Source of the DNA: Chloroflexota bacterium
GTDB taxonomy: Bacteria; Chloroflexota; Anaerolineae; Promineifilales; Promineifilaceae
Assembly (NCBI GenBank): GCA_024278255.1
Contig: JAJRTP010000447.1
Coordinates: 1 to 21,452 of the forward strand
DNA: 21,452 bases
Direction: 5' to 3'
Shown: positions 7,742 through 15,058 of the stretch, piece after piece
Layout: the number at the start of each line of letters is the position of its first letter
Position numbering within the stretch: position 1 is the first letter of the stretch
Program-made: the position numbers and the translations under genes
Notes under the pieces: generated by a model
Database searches by the model: none
Seen by the model: the letters and a program-made list of their open reading frames with translations, nothing else
Told to the model about the DNA's origin: nothing

Positions 7742-9466
7742 TTAATTTTCCATTGCCGTGATGAGTTCCATCGTGGCTTCCAAATCAGGGGCGACACGCG
7801 CTTGTGCGCTTTGCTCATAGGCGTAACCGACAGCCAGCAGTTGCGGTTCGGACAGGAAGCCGCCGACAAAGATGACGGGTGACGGTGTGCCATCCGCATC
7901 GTACCCGGAGGGAACGGTCAGTGCGGGATAGCCGGCGGGCGCATACGTTTGCGCCACATCGGAGACGACGACATCAATGTCGTACTGTTCAAACATGGCG
8001 TCAAGACCGCTGCGGGCGAGGCTTTGATTCTCGTTTTTCACTTTTTCGTACGCTTCGGCGCTGAGTTGCGGGTTTTGTGATGCTTCCAGATACCCTTGCC
8101 CGTAGGGCGCGCGGTTGGTGGTATCTTAATTGTTGAAGGCGATGATTGCTTCCAGTGATTGGGGTGCGCCATTGCCCACATCGGCAAGAAAAGCGTTGAT
8201 TGCTTCTTTGTAGCCGTATTCTAAGGCAGGGACGACTGGTATTCCTTTGGGCACGGCCGTTACCGGAATTTCTACCACCGTCACTCCGGCAGCCGATAAT
8301 GTCTCGCCAATTGCCCGAATCGCCTCGTTTTCAGCTTCATACACAGTCCGCAGGTTTGCCTGCTGTTCTTCATCGCTGATGTTGTTACTTTCAAAAAAGG
8401 CTGCAAACGCTTCATCATTCCAAACGGGCAGACCGACGCGCACATCAGCCAGGGCATCGGCCGTCAGGAATTGGGTGAAATCTGTGCCGGCCAGCGCGGC
8501 GGCATTGGCGGTTTCCGGATCATTCTCATCCACGCCGGTCATGGCGCTGAGCAGCACAGCCACGTCGGTGACAGTGCGCCCCACTGGGCCGGGTACATCT
8601 TGCCACGGCAGCAGAGGAATGACGTAATCGCCGCTGACCAGCCCGCGACTCGTTTTCGGAGCTACCACAGAGTTGATTACCGCTGGTTTGATGAGCGATC
8701 CTTGAGTTTCAGTGCCGACGGAAACGGCCGTTAACTCCGCCGCCACACTTACAGCCGAACCGCTGCTGGAACCAAACGTCTCAAACGGCCCATACGGGTT
8801 TTGCGTCTGCCCGCCGTTGGCGCTGAAGCCGTTGGGCATACAAGGGTCCATCCAGTTCGCCCATTCCGACAGATTCGCCTTGCCCAGAATGACCGCTCCC
8901 GCCTCACGCAGTTGGCTGACGAGGAAGGCGTCCCGATCCGGATTCCAGTTGAGCATGGCGGCTGCGCCGGCGGCCGTATGCAGGTCGTCGCCCGTGGCGA
9001 TATTGTCTTTGAGCAGCACCGGAATGCCGTGCATCCCGCCGCGTACATTGCCCGCCGCTCGTTCATCATCCAATGTTTGGGCAATTTCCAACACATCGGG
9101 GTTCAGTTCCAACACCGAATTGAGCTTGTCCACGTCATACCGCTGTATACGCTCCAGATAGTAAACGACTAAATCTACCGAGGTGAGTTCGCCGCTTTCC
9201 ATGAGCGCTTGCAGTTCGGGGACAGTTTTGCCGCTGACTAATGCTTCACGCGCTGTCGCCTGCTCTGACGTGTACGCCTCTAAAGCGGCGGTGAAGGGAG
9301 TGAAGTCCCGTTCCAGTTTGCCATTGTAGGCGGGTTCTGGGCGGGGATAGGGCAGGTCATTCAGGGCGCAAGCACCAGAATCGTCGCTGTTTGACGATTC
9401 TTGACCGCCACAGGCAGCCAAGAACAGGCTGGTAAACAGAACAAATACAACAATCACTTTTTTCAT
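7742..9466 (-). pseudogene. Exported amidase-signature lipoprotein interrupted by one in-frame stop
   Basis: The frame is open from the ATG at 9466 to the stop at 7742 (574 residues) except for one TAA at codon 447 (8126-8128). The signal peptide has lipobox LAAC (Cys19). The amidase triad is intact: Lys153, cis-Ser233, nucleophile Ser257, with the same 24-residue spacing as in the fusion protein. Alignment with that protein (NNEDLANRAPYGQG against NN-stop-DTTNRAPYGQG) shows the stop replaces a Glu codon, GAA to TAA, a single change, and homology resumes immediately in frame. The 127 residues after it include the conserved C-terminal core (TYAPAGYPALTVPSGYD), so a truncated protein would probably be inactive. 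Alternatives are a sequencing error or stop readthrough. No credible restart codon follows. Upstream ribosome site is weak. Confidence 0.85.
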
Positions 9467-9497
9467 ACCATCTTTTTCTCTCTTGTGCGCTCAGCAA

Positions 9498-9510
9498 GAT
9501 TTGACAAATC
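9498..9510. promoter_or_regulatory. Short palindrome upstream of the interrupted amidase
   Basis: GATTTG-A-CAAATC is a perfect 6-1-6 inverted repeat about 32 bp before the amidase start and just after the probable terminator. It could be a repressor site, but I see no convincing -35/-10 pair beside it and chance occurrence cannot be excluded. Confidence 0.2.
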
Positions 9511-9528
9511 CCTATCGTAGAACAACAA

Positions 9529-9560
9529 GCGCGGCGGAGGACGATTGACCTTCGCCGCGC
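9529..9560 (-). terminator. Probable intrinsic terminator after the holin-like gene
   Basis: Arms 9529-9540 and 9549-9560 form a GC-rich 12-bp stem with one mismatch and an 8-nt loop. Read on the minus strand it begins about 25 nt after the stop codon at 9586 and is followed by TTGTTGTTCT. This is the best terminator-like hairpin in the window; the T-tract is broken by G residues, so efficiency is uncertain. Confidence 0.5.
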
Positions 9561-9585
9561 CATGTCGTGCGCGTCCGATCAAGCG

Positions 9586-9945
9586 TTAAACCAACCCCGT
9601 CAGGCCAATCAGCCAGGCAGCGATAAAATTGACAATGGCGATAGACCCGGCGGCGATTAACGCGCCTACAAAGCCATTCACCTTTAACCCCTTCAAGAAG
9701 GCCCCCGCGCCAAAGATGACGACAGCGGCTACGATCAGATGAATAACTGTGCCAACCCATCCGCTAACATCGGGGATAAACCCCAAAATGAGATTGGAAA
9801 ACACGGCGATGATCGCGCCGGCAATGATCGCCCAAAGGAAGTTATCCACCTCTAATCCAAGTTTTAATTTTGAAATAATCCAGATAATAATCCCGCCGAT
9901 CACTGCGCCGATCAATGATCCAATTAACATTGCTATAAAATTCAT
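9586..9945 (-). CDS. YvlD/phage-holin-4-like small membrane protein
   Basis: The 119-residue protein has four hydrophobic helices, near residues 4-25, 37-56, 62-83 and 90-115, with short loops. The order and the GLKVNGFVGALIAAG segment before the last helix resemble the YvlD family (PF04020 type, 'mycobacterial 4-TMS holin'), chromosomal membrane proteins of unknown but possibly envelope-stress function rather than true phage holins. AAAGGAG lies upstream of the ATG. There are no phage genes nearby, which argues against a lysis role. A probable terminator follows. Confidence 0.75.
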   Translation of the reverse strand: MNFIAMLIGSLIGAVIGGIIIWIISKLKLGLEVDNFLWAIIAGAIIAVFSNLILGFIPDVSGWVGTVIHLIVAAVVIFGAGAFLKGLKVNGFVGALIAAGSIAIVNFIAAWLIGLTGLV

Positions 9946-9997
9946 GTTTTTCTCCTTTATTCTAAAAAGTGTTCAAATAGGGTAAATAATATTCTCT

Positions 9998-10031
9998 TTC
10001 TGCGACGCGCACGGCCGTGCCGCGGGCAGAA
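9998..10031. repeat. Hairpin centred on an ACGGCCGT octamer
   Basis: TTCTGC (9998-10003) and GCAGAA (10026-10031) are exactly symmetrical about the inner palindrome GCACGGCCGTGC (10009-10020), with an imperfect middle. It lies 22 nt after the stop of the 160-residue protein gene. One of only three octamers outside genes. It could help end transcription, but no T-run follows. Confidence 0.45.
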
Positions 10032-10053
10032 ACCATCAACATGCTGTAAGAAA

Positions 10054-10536
10054 CTACATATTCAAAATAGACTTAATTTCAGATAGAGCCACCTCCTCTT
10101 TTTCTGTGACGCGCACACCGCCGATGCCAAAATGGCTGCCCTCTTTATCCGCTTCGGCCACAGATTGGGCGATGTCCAGCAGCCATTGTTTGAAGCCGGC
10201 CGCCTCTTCTGGCGTACATTTTTCGTTAAGCAAAACGGCCGTATCCCGTAAGGTTTGCCGGTTCGGTTCTCGCGCATCTTCGCCTTTTGCAGTTGTTTGC
10301 GCTTCCATCCTTTCCTTATTTTTCGTCTTGGCCTGAATGTCGGCGGTAAGCGAAGTGACCAATTCCTGCGCGTTAGCTGGCGGATTCGGTTTATTTAATG
10401 CCTTGCTTAACGCTCTCATCTCTTTCATTGCGCCGATGGCGGACATGTCGGCCGTCATAATGTATGTGGCGGCGGCCGGCGGCGCTGTGATTAAAAGATT
10501 CCATTCTTCTGTTGTGTAATTTTCTTTTGTCGTCAT
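10054..10536 (-). CDS. Helical cytoplasmic protein of unknown function, faintly TerB-like
   Basis: The frame extends up to 10833, but the real start is taken as the ATG at 10536, preceded at 8 nt by AAAGGAG; the longer version would overlap the end of the beta-helix gene. The 160-residue product has no signal peptide or membrane segment and is rich in Ala, Glu and Lys, consistent with an all-helical protein. The C-terminal stretch VAEADKEGSHFGIGG, followed by VRVTEKEEVALSEI, recalls the acidic metal-site pattern of TerB-like proteins, but this similarity is weak and no clear Asp cluster is present. Its neighbours give no functional hint. An octamer at 10235 encodes Thr-Ala-Val. Confidence 0.75.
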   Translation of the reverse strand: MTTKENYTTEEWNLLITAPPAAATYIMTADMSAIGAMKEMRALSKALNKPNPPANAQELVTSLTADIQAKTKNKERMEAQTTAKGEDAREPNRQTLRDTAVLLNEKCTPEEAAGFKQWLLDIAQSVAEADKEGSHFGIGGVRVTEKEEVALSEIKSILNM

Positions 10537-10544
10537 CTTGATTT

Positions 10545-10551
10545 CTCCTTT
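10545..10551 (-). promoter_or_regulatory. Ribosome binding site fixing the 10536 start
   Basis: AAAGGAG on the minus strand lies 8 nt before the ATG at 10536. It shows that the 99 codons open upstream (to 10833) are not part of the protein. Confidence 0.65.
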
Positions 10552-10646
10552 GAAGCCTACCGTGGATTGCGCGGATTTATCTGGATTTTTCTCTGGTAAT
10601 TCTTTGCGCTCTCCGCATTCTCCGCAGTTTTTTTTCAGTAAGGTCA

Positions 10647-12065
10647 TCACCTGGCTACAACCGGCATGAAAGAGGTGTACAGCATAAACGTAGACGTCAC
10701 ATTTTTCGCGTTGTCCATTGTCACCACACAGTCGCCTGTGCCGCTGCACGCGCCGCTCCATCCGGCAAAATAACCGGCGCTGGTTGTCGCCGTCAGGGTC
10801 ACCACCGTACTCTCGCGGTACGTCTCGGTGCAATCGCCGCCGCAGCTAATGCCAGACGGGCTGCTGCTGACCGCGCCGCCGCCCGTGCCGGCCACATTGA
10901 CAGTTAAATCGTAAAAAGCCAATTCAAAAGCGCCAATGTCGCAAACGGCGCTGCCGTCATTATTGCCATCCTGCGGTCGGGAAACGCCCCGTTGGTCGGC
11001 CGCGCCGCAGTTGGCCCCGACGTCAATGGCGGGACTGCCGGTTTGCAGGGCGTGGGTTTGCGTATTGCCGCCATTGTCGGCCAGGGGATCGAGCATGGGG
11101 TTGGTAACATTCGTCTGGTCGCCGGACTGATTGAAGGCGCTGCTGTTTGTTGTCCCGATAAGGTTATTGCCGTTGCTGTGAAAACTATCGACGATTCCAT
11201 AATCGGCATCATGTGCGTCGCCGCTACAAGAATTGCCGGAGACAATGGTGTTACTTAAAGTCGTGGAGGTGCTGCCGCCATAAGAGGAAATGCCGCATCC
11301 GCCATCGCTCCCGCTCCAAGTGACAGCGTTTCCTGTAATTGTGCTGTTGCTGATAGTTGTATTCCCTGCCTGGCTGTCAATGCCGCCGCCACGGCCGTTT
11401 GTAGCCGCATTACCTGAGATGGTGCTGTTGTCAATCGTTACTGTGCCGGCGGCGATGTAAATGCCTCCTCCGTTTTCGGCGGTGTTATTAGAAATTGTGC
11501 TGTTGGTAACCGTCAATGTACTGGTGGTGTCAACAAAAATACCTCCGCCTTTATCTGCAGTAAAAGGACTGGTACTGACGGCCGTGTTATCGCGCACAGC
11601 GCTGTTATTGATGGCGACAGTAGAACTGATAATCGCTATGCCTCCGCCGCAGGCGCCAATGAAACAATCAGGGTCGTCTCCGGAAAATTGCCGGTTGCCG
11701 TTGGCGATAACCAGGTCGTTAAAGGTGACATTGCTGTTAGCGACCTTGAAGACACGCGCGGCGTTATTACCGCTGACAGTAATAGCGCTGCCGCCGTTAA
11801 TAGTCAGGTTATTGTTGCCAGTAATGACAAGCTGGCTGGTCAACGTAATCGTGCTGCTCACACTGAAGTCAATAGTGTCGCCAGAATTAGCGTCAGCAAT
11901 TGCTTGCCGCAGCGAACCGGCGCCGGTGTCGTTGAGGGTAGTCACAGTGATAGCAGCGCCGGGAGCGGCTTGTGTGGCCGGTGTGTGTAAAACGCCCAGC
12001 AACGCCAGTAAAATCAGTAATGAACCGGCTCCGGATAATAAAATATGTATTTGTTTTTTTAACAT
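10647..12065 (-). CDS. Secreted right-handed beta-helix protein with CSLREA-like and choice-of-anchor Q segments
   Basis: The 472-residue protein has a signal peptide (hydrophobic 9-27, likely cleavage near Ala33-Ala34). A CSLREA-like start follows (NDTGAGSLRQAIADANSG, about 45-62), then parallel beta-helix rungs (about 75-300) built from repeats such as NSTISNNTAENGGGIY. Residues 322-382 match the 'choice-of-anchor Q' pattern (GSPAIDVG...DIGAFE). Residues 386-460 resemble a Gly/Ser bacterial surface repeat with paired cysteines (C408/C412, C440/C446). The extreme C-terminus is SFMPVVAR, like the short hydrophobic-Pro-Val-Arg tails I associate with Chloroflexota secreted proteins. Such proteins often bind or cut polysaccharide, but no catalytic residues are recognisable, so adhesion is equally likely. 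AAGGAG precedes the ATG. Confidence 0.88.
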   Translation of the reverse strand: MLKKQIHILLSGAGSLLILLALLGVLHTPATQAAPGAAITVTTLNDTGAGSLRQAIADANSGDTIDFSVSSTITLTSQLVITGNNNLTINGGSAITVSGNNAARVFKVANSNVTFNDLVIANGNRQFSGDDPDCFIGACGGGIAIISSTVAINNSAVRDNTAVSTSPFTADKGGGIFVDTTSTLTVTNSTISNNTAENGGGIYIAAGTVTIDNSTISGNAATNGRGGGIDSQAGNTTISNSTITGNAVTWSGSDGGCGISSYGGSTSTTLSNTIVSGNSCSGDAHDADYGIVDSFHSNGNNLIGTTNSSAFNQSGDQTNVTNPMLDPLADNGGNTQTHALQTGSPAIDVGANCGAADQRGVSRPQDGNNDGSAVCDIGAFELAFYDLTVNVAGTGGGAVSSSPSGISCGGDCTETYRESTVVTLTATTSAGYFAGWSGACSGTGDCVVTMDNAKNVTSTFMLYTSFMPVVAR

Positions 12066-12080
12066 TTCAAACTCCTTGTG

Positions 12081-12117
12081 AGGCGGCAGTCACTTAAAGA
12101 AAAAGTGACTGTCGCCT
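12081..12117. repeat. Intercistronic hairpin, CACTT/AAGTG type
   Basis: AGGCGGCAGTCACTT (12081-12095) pairs with AAGTGACTGTCGCCT (12103-12117) over 15 positions with one imperfect pair and a 7-nt loop. It lies 23 nt after the hydrolase stop codon and directly before the ribosome site (12072-12077) of the beta-helix gene. The AAGTGACTG core is shared with 14079-14130. Confidence 0.75.
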
Positions 12118-12140
12118 GAACGCTTGCGTGAGACTTTTCT

Positions 12141-14060
12141 TTAGCCGGTTGTTTGTGGCAACGGTTCGTCTGGCAAGGAAAATTTCTCCTGACGTTGTTC
12201 CAGACAGGACAAATCCGGCGCTTGTTCCGGGTTTTGGATGAAACTTTGCCCGATTTGGCCGGCGCAACTGTTGGCCGTCCACGGTTCGTGCCCTTGCTGC
12301 GGGATGACGACCAGCGCGGCGTTGTCCAGTTGTTCAGCCAGGGCAATGCCGTTTTCCAGCGGGGTGCGGGTGTCAAATTCGCCCTGCAAAATCAGGGTGG
12401 GGACGCTGCTGCTTACCGGTTCGTGATAGCTGGGGTCAGGTTCGCCCATGGGGTAGTTGGCGCAGTTGCCCACTTCTTTTGCCAGAAAGGAGTCGGGCGC
12501 AGCCAGGCCGGGAATGGCGAGGTTGGCTCGGTTGGCCACGGCCGTCGCATCCACAAAAGCTAACTGCTCCGAACAAACAATACCCGCCAGCAAAAACTGG
12601 GCGTTATTTTTAGCGGCAGCTTCCATGCGCCGGTTGGCGTCGGCTTCATCTACGGCCGCAGGCTGCGGCAAGGCATACATCGCGGCCAGCGTCTGGATGT
12701 CATCGGCCGTTAGAGCGTCAATAGCCTCCATAATTTGGGGCAGAGCGGCCTCATCCGCTAACACGTCGCGGGCGTTGGCCTTCATCGCTTCGCGGGGGTT
12801 TTCTGCCTGCGCTCCGGTCAGAATGTCGTTGACATATTGTAAGCCGCCAAAAGGGTTGTCGGCCGTGGCCCCGGCAGCGCTAATTTGCTGCATAAGGGCG
12901 TCAATGGTCGGCGACGTTGCCGAACCTTCCGGCGACTCGCCCCCCACTTCGCCATTCAACAAGGCCATATAGACGGCCGTTTCCCCCCTTTCCAGTTCGG
13001 CAATCATGCGGGGGATATAATTGGCGCGGGTGTTGCTCAGATCGCGCGGTTGCGCGAGCAGCTCATCCGGCCCGATGGTTTGGTCTCCGGCGGCAATCGG
13101 TTCTGCGGCCAGTTTTTCCAGGAGGGCAGTTGTCCGTTCCGTCAGGTTGGGGTAAGCGGCGCTGCATTCCGCGTTGGCGGCGCAATCTTCAAAGAGGCGC
13201 AGGACGGTGTTGTGGACGGCCGTCGTCAAGGTTTCCATACGGTTGGCGGTAGGTGCGGAAGGGGAATCCAAAACCACGCTGCGGATGTTGGCTTCGGGAT
13301 GGCGGCGCATCGTTTCCAGCGCTAGGCGCGTGCCGTAGGACGTGCCGTGCAAGTTGAAACTGTCGTAACCGAGCGCACCCAGCATTCCCACCAGGTCGCT
13401 GGCGCTGTTGGCAGTGGTGAACTGCATCGGGTCCAGCCCGGCATTGGTGAAGGCTTCGTGGCAACGGCCGTTAATCTCCCCCGTCGTCTGGCTGTACTGC
13501 GCCAGGTACTCTTCATAAGGCAAAGAAGCGTCCGGTTTGGTATTCGCGCTGACACTGTTGACAAATGTCTCTACCTCACGCTTACCGATCTGGTCAGACA
13601 AAAAGGTGATGCACTCTTCCAGCGCCAGCCGTTCCGAAAAGAGCGTGCCCCGCTGCGCCGGGAAGATTAAATCCCGATCCTGCCGCAAATCGCCATACAG
13701 GGATGCGCCGGCAGCCACAATGCCGCTTTGGCCGGGACCACCTGCCAGATAGACGATGGGATCAGGTTGGGGATTGTCGTTTTCGGCGTACAAAATCAGG
13801 TAAGTCAGGTTTAGGGTGTCACCGTTGGGGTTGGCGTAATCAACGGGTACGGTGTAGACGCCGCAAGCGTAGGTTTCGCCTTCCACTTCGCCGGACAATA
13901 CCAGAGGGCACTCGATTTCGGTGACGTCGCCTGCTTTGGCTTCGATGGCCTGGATTTCACTTTCGGTGTCAACGATGCCTTCCGATTTGCCGCCCCGGCA
14001 AGCAGCGGCAAAAAGAAGCAGCGCCAAAGAGAAAAGAATCAATTTAAAAGATATACGCAT
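12141..14060 (-). CDS. TAP-like alpha/beta-hydrolase lipoprotein (probable exported aminopeptidase or esterase)
   Basis: The 639-residue protein carries a lipoprotein signal (FAAAC, Cys21). The fold is that of the SCO7095/tripeptidyl-aminopeptidase group: oxyanion GGPG at 107-110, QRG at 136-138, nucleophile elbow GTSYG with Ser241, and a C-terminal TAP-like part with acid Asp563 (GEFDTRTP) and His591 (QQGHEPW). The triad is complete. The residue usually Asp before QRG is Ala135. Such enzymes remove short N-terminal peptides or cleave esters outside the cell. The frame is open to 14096, but the ATG at 14060 is chosen because the signal peptide starts there and GAAGGAAAG lies upstream; the longer version would translate part of a hairpin. 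Octamers at 12538, 12973 and 13216 encode Thr-Ala-Val. Confidence 0.9.
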   Translation of the reverse strand: MRISFKLILFSLALLLFAAACRGGKSEGIVDTESEIQAIEAKAGDVTEIECPLVLSGEVEGETYACGVYTVPVDYANPNGDTLNLTYLILYAENDNPQPDPIVYLAGGPGQSGIVAAGASLYGDLRQDRDLIFPAQRGTLFSERLALEECITFLSDQIGKREVETFVNSVSANTKPDASLPYEEYLAQYSQTTGEINGRCHEAFTNAGLDPMQFTTANSASDLVGMLGALGYDSFNLHGTSYGTRLALETMRRHPEANIRSVVLDSPSAPTANRMETLTTAVHNTVLRLFEDCAANAECSAAYPNLTERTTALLEKLAAEPIAAGDQTIGPDELLAQPRDLSNTRANYIPRMIAELERGETAVYMALLNGEVGGESPEGSATSPTIDALMQQISAAGATADNPFGGLQYVNDILTGAQAENPREAMKANARDVLADEAALPQIMEAIDALTADDIQTLAAMYALPQPAAVDEADANRRMEAAAKNNAQFLLAGIVCSEQLAFVDATAVANRANLAIPGLAAPDSFLAKEVGNCANYPMGEPDPSYHEPVSSSVPTLILQGEFDTRTPLENGIALAEQLDNAALVVIPQQGHEPWTANSCAGQIGQSFIQNPEQAPDLSCLEQRQEKFSLPDEPLPQTTG

Positions 14061-14078
14061 GATAATAGCTTTCCTTCT

Positions 14079-14130
14079 TGTTCCGGTGACAGCCACTTTT
14101 CATACATTTTAAGTGACTGCCACCGGAACA
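14079..14130. repeat. Long intercistronic hairpin, CACTT/AAGTG type
   Basis: TGTTCCGGTGACAGCCACTT (14079-14098) pairs with 14111-14130 over 20 positions, with two imperfect pairs that are both G-U wobbles in the minus-strand RNA, and a 12-nt AT-rich loop. It fills the gap between the GlsB-like stop (14140) and the hydrolase start (14060). The core AAGTGACTGCCACC is close to the arm at 12103-12117. Confidence 0.75.
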
Positions 14131-14139
14131 TTAACACCG

Positions 14140-14394
14140 TTACTTCCGGCCAAAAATTAGATTTACGATGAGCAGCAGTATCACTGCACCCAGCACGGCT
14201 ACGCCAAAGCTGTACAAATCGAAGCCGGTGACGCTGCCATACCCAAAGAGGCTCATAATCCAGCCGCCCAGCGCCGCGCCGACGACGCCAACGATGATGT
14301 TCATCAGGCAGCCTTGCTTATTGTTGCGACCCATGATGATGCTGGCGATCCATCCGGCCAATGCGCCAAAGATAATCCAACTTAAAATACCCAT
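14140..14394 (-). CDS. GlsB/YeaQ/YmgE-family small membrane protein
   Basis: The 84-residue protein has three membrane helices (about 3-21, 31-49, 59-81) and matches the transglycosylase-associated/GlsB family (PF04226 type): GILSWIIFGALAGWIA at the start, GRNNKQGCLMNIIVG in the middle, and a C-terminal hydrophobic helix ending in a basic tail. Members are stress-induced inner-membrane proteins of unclear mechanism. AAAGGAG precedes the ATG. A hairpin follows ten bases after the stop. Confidence 0.92.
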   Translation of the reverse strand: MGILSWIIFGALAGWIASIIMGRNNKQGCLMNIIVGVVGAALGGWIMSLFGYGSVTGFDLYSFGVAVLGAVILLLIVNLIFGRK

Positions 14395-14423
14395 TTTTGC
14401 TCTCCTTTTCTTGCGAGAAATTG

Positions 14424-14447
14424 GAGGTCAAGGTTGTTGTTGACCTC
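14424..14447. repeat. Minor inverted repeat in the GlsB-like gene leader
   Basis: GAGGTCAA (14424-14431) and TTGACCTC (14440-14447) form an 8-bp stem with an 8-nt loop, about 30 nt before the GlsB-like start codon. It is short enough to be chance. The rest of this 111-bp gap holds an ACGGCCGT octamer at 14493 and nothing else I can identify. Confidence 0.3.
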
Positions 14448-14505
14448 AACGATAATAAGCTGCCGGATTATTCCAGCAGACAAACAACGATAACGGCCGT
14501 CCGCT

Positions 14506-14706
14506 TCACCTGCCCGGTCTGACCCGTTTGGGGCAATGCCTGTTACTGTTGTTGGCGTGCCGCCAGTAATACATTTTGCCGTCATTGCCCATCAACTTAC
14601 GGCCGCGCAATGTGACAGTTGCCCGGCAATATGGGCAAACTGCCTCGGCCGGCGCGTCGGCCGAGGCTTCTATTTGTTTCCCGTCAGTCGTAAGCGCAAT
14701 TTTCAT
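14506..14706 (-). CDS. Small zinc-finger protein, CPYC...H...HC type
   Basis: This 66-residue protein has CPYC (Cys24, Cys27), a basic segment, then YYWRH (His50) and NRHCPK (His57, Cys58). The pattern is like the N-terminal zinc element of CoiA-like proteins (CPYC...FWRH...HC), which suggests nucleic-acid contact, but the protein is far shorter than CoiA and no nuclease domain follows. The ATG at 14706 has no ribosome site immediately upstream. Instead a 33-bp palindrome (14714-14746) begins 7 nt before it, and AGGAG lies beyond the palindrome at 14750-14754. Expression may therefore depend on folding of the hairpin, or may be reduced. Confidence 0.75.
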   Translation of the reverse strand: MKIALTTDGKQIEASADAPAEAVCPYCRATVTLRGRKLMGNDGKMYYWRHANNSNRHCPKRVRPGR

Positions 14707-14713
14707 GGTTCTA

Positions 14714-14746
14714 AGACCAGACAGGTTTTCAAAACCTGTCTGGTCT
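14714..14746. repeat. 33-bp palindrome, AGACCAG type
   Basis: AGACCAGACAGGTTTT (14714-14729), a single C, and the exact reverse complement (14731-14746). It fills most of the 56-bp gap between the YtxH-like stop and the zinc-finger start. Same 16-1-16 design and AGA...TCT ends as the elements at 7470, 15019 and 16502, but with different arm sequence. Confidence 0.9.
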
Positions 14747-14749
14747 GGA

Positions 14750-14754
14750 CTCCT
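14750..14754 (-). promoter_or_regulatory. Displaced Shine-Dalgarno-like site
   Basis: AGGAG on the minus strand is 43 nt from the ATG at 14706, far too distant in linear RNA. The 33-bp palindrome lies between; without it, or with it folded, the spacing becomes 10 nt, which is workable. Confidence 0.4.
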
Positions 14755-14762
14755 GAAACAAA

Positions 14763-14996
14763 TTACGCTTCCGGCGCGCCCTTCTGGCGCATTTGGCTGA
14801 CGTCTGCTTGCAGCTTATCCATGCGGGTGTGCAGTCCTGCCATGCCTTGCTGCCAATCAGCGTGGATTTTTTGCGAGCCGGCTTCGGCTTCCGCCCGCAT
14901 CTGCGCTCGCAAATCCTCGCCGGACGAGGGGGAAAACATCAGGGCAGCCGCCGCGCCGACAACGGCGCCTACAAAAAAGCTCAATATCATTTTCAT
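14763..14996 (-). CDS. YtxH-like small membrane protein
   Basis: The 77-residue protein has one N-terminal helix, FFVGAVVGAAAALMFSP (about 6-22), then SGEDLRAQM and an amphipathic, Gln/Ala-rich helical tail. This is the YtxH-like pattern (PF12732 type): a Gly/Ala helix, a Pro-Ser-Gly-Glu motif and a soluble coiled segment. Function is unknown; members are often stress-linked. A GTG at 15002 is in frame, but the ATG at 14996 is preferred because AAAAGGAG lies 9 nt upstream of it and only 3 nt from the GTG. Confidence 0.82.
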   Translation of the reverse strand: MKMILSFFVGAVVGAAAALMFSPSSGEDLRAQMRAEAEAGSQKIHADWQQGMAGLHTRMDKLQADVSQMRQKGAPEA

Positions 14997-15005
14997 GTTC
15001 ACGTT

Positions 15006-15013
15006 CTCCTTTT
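15006..15013 (-). promoter_or_regulatory. Ribosome binding site deciding between GTG 15002 and ATG 14996
   Basis: AAAAGGAG on the minus strand gives a 9-nt spacer to the ATG at 14996 and 3 nt to the in-frame GTG at 15002, favouring the ATG. Confidence 0.6.
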
Positions 15014-15018
15014 GGCCC

Positions 15019-15051
15019 AGATTGGTTCAATCTTCAAGATTGAACCAATCT
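15019..15051. repeat. 33-bp palindrome, AGATTGG type
   Basis: AGATTGGTTCAATCTT (15019-15034), a single C, and the exact reverse complement (15036-15051). It lies between the MscS-like stop codon and the ribosome site of the YtxH-like gene. Same architecture as the elements at 7470, 14714 and 16502. Confidence 0.9.
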
Positions 15052-15058
15052 AAAAGCC

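Noticed and set aside
8801..9172. Open plus-strand frame opposite the interrupted amidase, and similar frames opposite the fusion gene and the WD40 region (for example 19988-20431 and 20519-20998 minus).
   Set aside because: These are shadows of strongly coding frames; no ribosome sites or protein features.
9586..9945. Holin-like gene as evidence of a prophage.
   Set aside because: No phage genes surround it, and the match is to the chromosomal YvlD-type family.
10537..10833. 99-codon N-terminal extension of the 160-residue protein.
   Set aside because: It overlaps the beta-helix gene in another frame and has odd composition; AAAGGAG marks the ATG at 10536.
14061..14096. 12-residue extension of the TAP-like hydrolase.
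   Set aside because: It would put a basic peptide before the lipoprotein signal and translate one hairpin arm.
14714..14746. 33-bp palindromes as ordinary Rho-independent terminators.
   Set aside because: None is followed by a T-run on either strand, and a one-base centre with constant length fits a repeat family better.
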